Shown: positions 30,391 through 33,924 of the stretch, one piece after another | How the letters are laid out: each line of letters opens with the position of its first letter | Position numbering within the stretch: position 1 is the stretch's first letter | Assembly: GCA_003427395.1 (NCBI GenBank) | Contig: BFEA01000068.1 | Span: 2,939,019 to 2,972,942, forward strand | Source: Chara braunii | Taxonomy: Eukaryota > Streptophyta > Charophyceae > Charales > Characeae | DNA length: 33,924 bases | Direction of reading: 5' to 3' | The notes under the pieces: model-generated | What the model was told of the DNA's origin: nothing | The model's input: the letters and a program-made list of their open reading frames with translations, nothing else | The model's database searches: none | Program-made: the position numbers and the translations under genes

Positions 30391-33163
30391 CAAGACCTTC
30401 TTTCTGGCCGATTTTGGAATGTGCACTCCATTTTCTAAATGCAATGTCTTTGATGTCCAGCTCCACACAACACAGTCTACATGCTGTCACTGTTGTGATG
30501 TTGTGTTGTCTTTCTTCCACGTCTTCTTCCATGCGTTCGAATATTGCACAGAAAGACGTTTATCAATAGGTTGTGGCACCCAATATTCAATAAGAATATG
30601 ATTGAAAGTTGACGACTTCATATCGTTGTCTACATCGGAAATGACTTTACCCATCCATACAGGAACTCCCTCATCGATATCATCTTGGGAAGGACGCAAG
30701 AGAACGAATTGACCTTTTTCGATATCCACAACTAGGTTGAGTTCCGCCTTTGGACGCTCATTGGCCGGTCCAACGAACAACGACTCCTTATTCTCATTGC
30801 TCTTCAAGAGGAAGGCAATATCGATATCATCTGGATCATCCTTCTTAATTTTGTCTTGTGAGGGCCAGAATTCAGCCTTGAGTGAAGTTTTCGCAAACCC
30901 AGACCCGTAATGCTCCTCGACTGTCTCGAGGAAAGTTTTCCAGTGTGAAAGAGCACTCTCCTTTGAGAAGCTAACCTCATCTTTCATTCCCAACCACTCG
31001 TGCCGCTTGTTCTCCAACCACCCAACAAACGTCTTCACACCTTCAATTCCCGATTCGAAATCTGAATTCCTATCTTTAGTAGGCAGAGAAGCTGATGGCG
31101 GAACAGGTGATGGCACAAATGGTAATTCGGGTCCAGCATATGCTTTGTTTTCATCTCGTTTAAAGCAATAGACTGGAGCAGACCATACAGGAGAAGTGCA
31201 ATACTATTTCCGCCGGAACACAGGATTGTCATCCTGCATATAAAACCTAAATGCATGTGGACGAGTATGACCGGTCAGTCTCTTGACCAGGAAGGGCTTA
31301 ACAGCAGCTCGCCAATCAGCAATTTCATCCATGAATGTGCACGATGGACGTTCTTTTTGAGAACTGGCTACGAGCTTGAAGAGGTCGAGCATGGTATATG
31401 CATCGTGCATTTTCAGTTTGCGAGAGAAATGACTGAAAGTGGCATCAACGTCCGTATGTGTGGGTCCCACTAACATAAAACCGAATTCGACTTCTTTGAA
31501 GAAGCCAAATTTCACCAAAGCTGCAGCGAGTGCCAAAACATATCTGTTTTTGTTTGCTCTCCAACAATTGTCAGCTTGTATCCTCAGTTTAGGAGGCAAG
31601 TCACTCGTCGCCTGGATGTCGCGGAGAACTTTCATAATGGATGACACTACAGCATTAGAATCATGTGGATAGCAAGGGTACCATGTGTGAACATGGACCG
31701 ATGGTGACCGGCCGTGTGCAATAATAACTGTCAGATTCGTTTTCAATATTGGAATATTTGCGAATACCTTCGATTTGTTCTCTCCGCCAAAGTGTGGAAT
31801 GTTGGTCTTGCTTTGGTCCATGCCGTCAATGATGATGCACAAACTGTTGGAACCCGCTCTCTTCGACTCATCCTTCCACACCTCATACGCAGCACGATGT
31901 TGGAGCTGCAAGTCCAAGTGTTTCTCTCGTAATGAAACAAAGTACTCACGCACACGCACGAACTTTGCGGAATTGATAGATTCTTTGTATTCAACACATT
32001 TCTCGCATTTCGCAAAGTTTTGATCAATGTCATGGAATTTCACATGCCAGAACTGCGTTCTACACATATTGTAAAAAACTTGGAGAGAAACACAAGGAGC
32101 ACCTATGTTGTCGAATTGCGACTTTAACAACTTATAAATATCAACCTTGTTATAACAAGCAGGCAATCTCAACACCATTCTTGATTCCCACTCTTTGATC
32201 TTCATGTCATTGGGCATGGAATCTCCGTTGTCTCGCACGAAGGAGCTTAGTTTCTCGTACATCGTCGCATATGTTGCTGATGTGCGTCTGAGTCCAGTAC
32301 TGCCATGCTCCAGCATATTGTAGCCTTTTGACAAAGTCATCCTTTTTTTGAGAAATGTATTCCTACATACACCTAGTGTGAAACACCAAGCACTAATGCA
32401 CACCTTTCGTCTCCCCACAATAGGTTGAACAAGCTTCTTTTCATTTTCTATGAAGGTGAACCTCTTCAACGTTTCAACCCACCACGCATCCCTGCTCTGC
32501 TGGTTCTTAGAGTAGTATGCGCTCCGGACAAATTTGATGTCGTCCAGGGTCATTTGAGCGCAACACTCTCGCTTACAGCAAATCTACCCACACACACTGA
32601 CCAATGCTTTTTTGGTGAGTTTTCTATGAACTGATTGCAGAATCTTCTTTGATCGCGGCATTCTGAGACGAAAAGTATAAGGACGTTTCTCTGAGGACAG
32701 ACATTTTGGAAAAATGTCATCGAAATCAGAGATCACGTCACAATTCTCATCGTCATTTCGACAACAGTGGTCACTGTTCCGGTCAGCGTACGTCTGCGGA
32801 AGATCGGTTTTATCTGGAGAACTATCAGCACTAGACGACACCGAAACACTTGAATCTGAACCACCTTCATCACCCTCACCAAACAGAAGACCTGCGTACT
32901 CGAAATCTCGAAGTGAACTCCTCGGCACTCATACAACACGATCTACATCGGATGCGTCATTGTCAGTAGAGGAGGCTTTGCCCTCCTGACCTTCAACACT
33001 CTCTGCATCACAGGTTCGAACCGGGCATCGAAGGACGGGATATGCACTTTCACATGTAGTGTCCGCACACGCAATATTTCGTGACCTCTTACGAGCAGGA
33101 GATTCCGGAGCATTATCGACATGTTCGTGACCACTTCGAACATCTTGTGAACACATTGGCAGG

Positions 33164-33164
33164 N
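33164..33164. other. Single ambiguous base (N)
   Basis: One N lies inside the N-terminal part of the transposase-like gene (AGGNGCGGTGG). It changes one codon only and does not shift the frame. Confidence 0.99.
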
Positions 33165-33286
33165 GCGGTGGAGGAAAATCCTCATTGAGCATTGTATTAG
33201 ACGCCACACAGTCCATGCTTTCCAAGGTTGTGCTGCAAGCCTGCCGTGGCATAGCATGCACACCACAAGCCATGCACGAGACATGT

Positions 33287-33924
33287 CTGCAACAACAAAA
33301 CAGCGGACCACTGTCAAAAGGCGAAAATCAGAGGTCAATGAAATGAAGCAGACAACCATCCCTACACAACAGTGAGAAACACAGCCCTACAAATGACCCT
33401 GAGAAACACAGCCCTACACTGGACAGAGGGGAACAGGAAACATCTGAGAGAGGATAACACACGACCGTGGAATCTGGGCAGCAATCCTGTCATCAGGCCC
33501 AATCCGTGCCAAAGGCGCAATACACGCGAAAGAGTCTGTCCAAACCGGAGATCGAACGACAGTGGGAGGCGTAGCACATGTCGAGTCGGGGAACCAGCAA
33601 CCGGAAACACAGCGTGCAATAGCATTGAAAAGACGGAGATCTTGACGCGCAATAGGAAACGCAGCACATGTCACGTCGGGCACCAGCTTCAGAAAGGCAG
33701 AAACCATGGCGCGCAAAACCCAGCGGGCACCAACAGCGGTGGCGCGCAGCACACAACTTGGCACGAGGGCATTGATAGGAAATATTCTATATTACTCCAG
33801 GAACTACAGCGATTGGACACGCGTGGTAATCACCACCCACGCAGAGCGGGCAGGAAAACTGCCACGAGTGAGCAGGAATACCATCGTGGCAACTCGACCG
33901 TACCATCGTGGCAAAGCGACCGCC
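33287..33924. other. Upstream or intron region of the transposase-like gene, with short direct repeats
   Basis: The main frame is not clearly coding here. Direct repeats include TGAGAAACACAGCCCTACA at 33373-33391 and 33400-33418, and a pair related to GCACATGTC-TCGGG (33571-33598 and 33661-33687). A minus-strand ORF of 116 codons (33764-33414) has no motif I recognise. Confidence 0.5.
33879..33922 (+). repeat. 22-bp tandem repeat at the window edge (two copies)
   Basis: TACCATCGTGGCAACTCGACCG (33879-33900) is followed directly by a copy with two substitutions (33901-33922). The array may continue beyond the window. Confidence 0.75.

Larger units (their letters stand above)
30195..33286 (-). 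pseudogene. DDE-transposase-like gene (resembles DUF7869 proteins), four in-frame stops
   Basis: One minus-strand frame runs from about 33273 to 30391, interrupted only by TGA (32931-32929), TAG (32586-32584), TAG (31206-31204) and TGA (30489-30487). There is no frameshift. Before the second stop are acidic and Ser-rich stretches. After it comes C-C-K-R-E-C-C. Counting from the Met at 32553 there is a C-E-K-C pair (183, 186). Three acidic sites follow: I-I-D-G-M-D-Q-S-K (D243/D246), Q-A-D-N-C-W-R-A-N-K-N-R (D328) and G-P-T-H-T-D-V-D-A-T-F-S (D368/D370), a layout like an RNase H-fold transposase. I recall this set from the DUF7869 family. The C-terminal block (K-G-Q-F-V-L-L-R-P, V-W-M-G-K-V-I) looks like a small chromatin-reader-type barrel. 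A plausible intron (30390-30237) leads to a last exon, 30236-30195. An acceptor (TTGTTGTTGCAG) ends at 33287, so more exons may lie upstream. Confidence 0.7.

Noticed and set aside
590-33924. CRISPR array or prokaryotic defence system
   Set aside because: No array of regular repeats with unique spacers and no prokaryotic gene organisation. The content is eukaryotic transposons.

Overview
The window reads as eukaryotic nuclear DNA of the plant lineage, made almost entirely of transposable elements. There is no operon-like packing. The recognisable coding blocks are a Ty3/gypsy LTR retrotransposon, two plant-type non-LTR (LINE) elements and a DDE-transposase-like gene with introns. A streptophyte alga such as Chara, or a bryophyte, fits the style of the acidic accessory ORF and of the LINEs. 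That assignment rests on memory and is tentative.

Layout. (1) 157-589 and 13923-18532, minus strand: one LINE (LINE-A), nearly full length, with ORF1 then ORF2 (endonuclease, reverse transcriptase, C-terminal zinc finger). (2) 590-13922, minus strand: a complete but decayed Ty3/gypsy element inserted in the zinc-finger codons of LINE-A. It has LTRs of about 2.5 kb, a 4-bp target duplication (GCGG), gag, protease, RT, RNase H, a PHD-type zinc finger, integrase and an extra ORF after pol. Removing the element and one copy of the duplication restores the LINE-A reading frame exactly. (3) About 18570-22038, plus strand: a 5'-truncated second LINE (LINE-B), head-to-head with LINE-A, possibly ending at an A26 tract at 22853-22878. 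(4) 22879-24285: no gene recognised. (5) 24286-24323: the synthetic Nextera mate-pair junction adapter, a laboratory sequence, so continuity across this point is not trustworthy. (6) 24324-29600: homopolymers, a 212-bp tandem repeat, hairpins and short direct repeats, with no gene recognised. (7) 29606-33286, minus strand: a transposase-like gene that stays in one frame for more than 950 codons but carries four in-frame stops, with plausible introns. (8) 33287-33924: short repeats upstream of that gene, including a 22-bp tandem repeat at the window edge.

All elements look inactive. In the gypsy pol and in the transposase-like gene the reading frame is largely intact, and the damage is mostly TGA or TAG codons rather than indels. 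This pattern is compatible with C-to-T decay of methylated transposon DNA. The features that may be new are the PHD finger between RNase H and integrase, and the accessory ORF that starts in an ATGA overlap with the pol stop.
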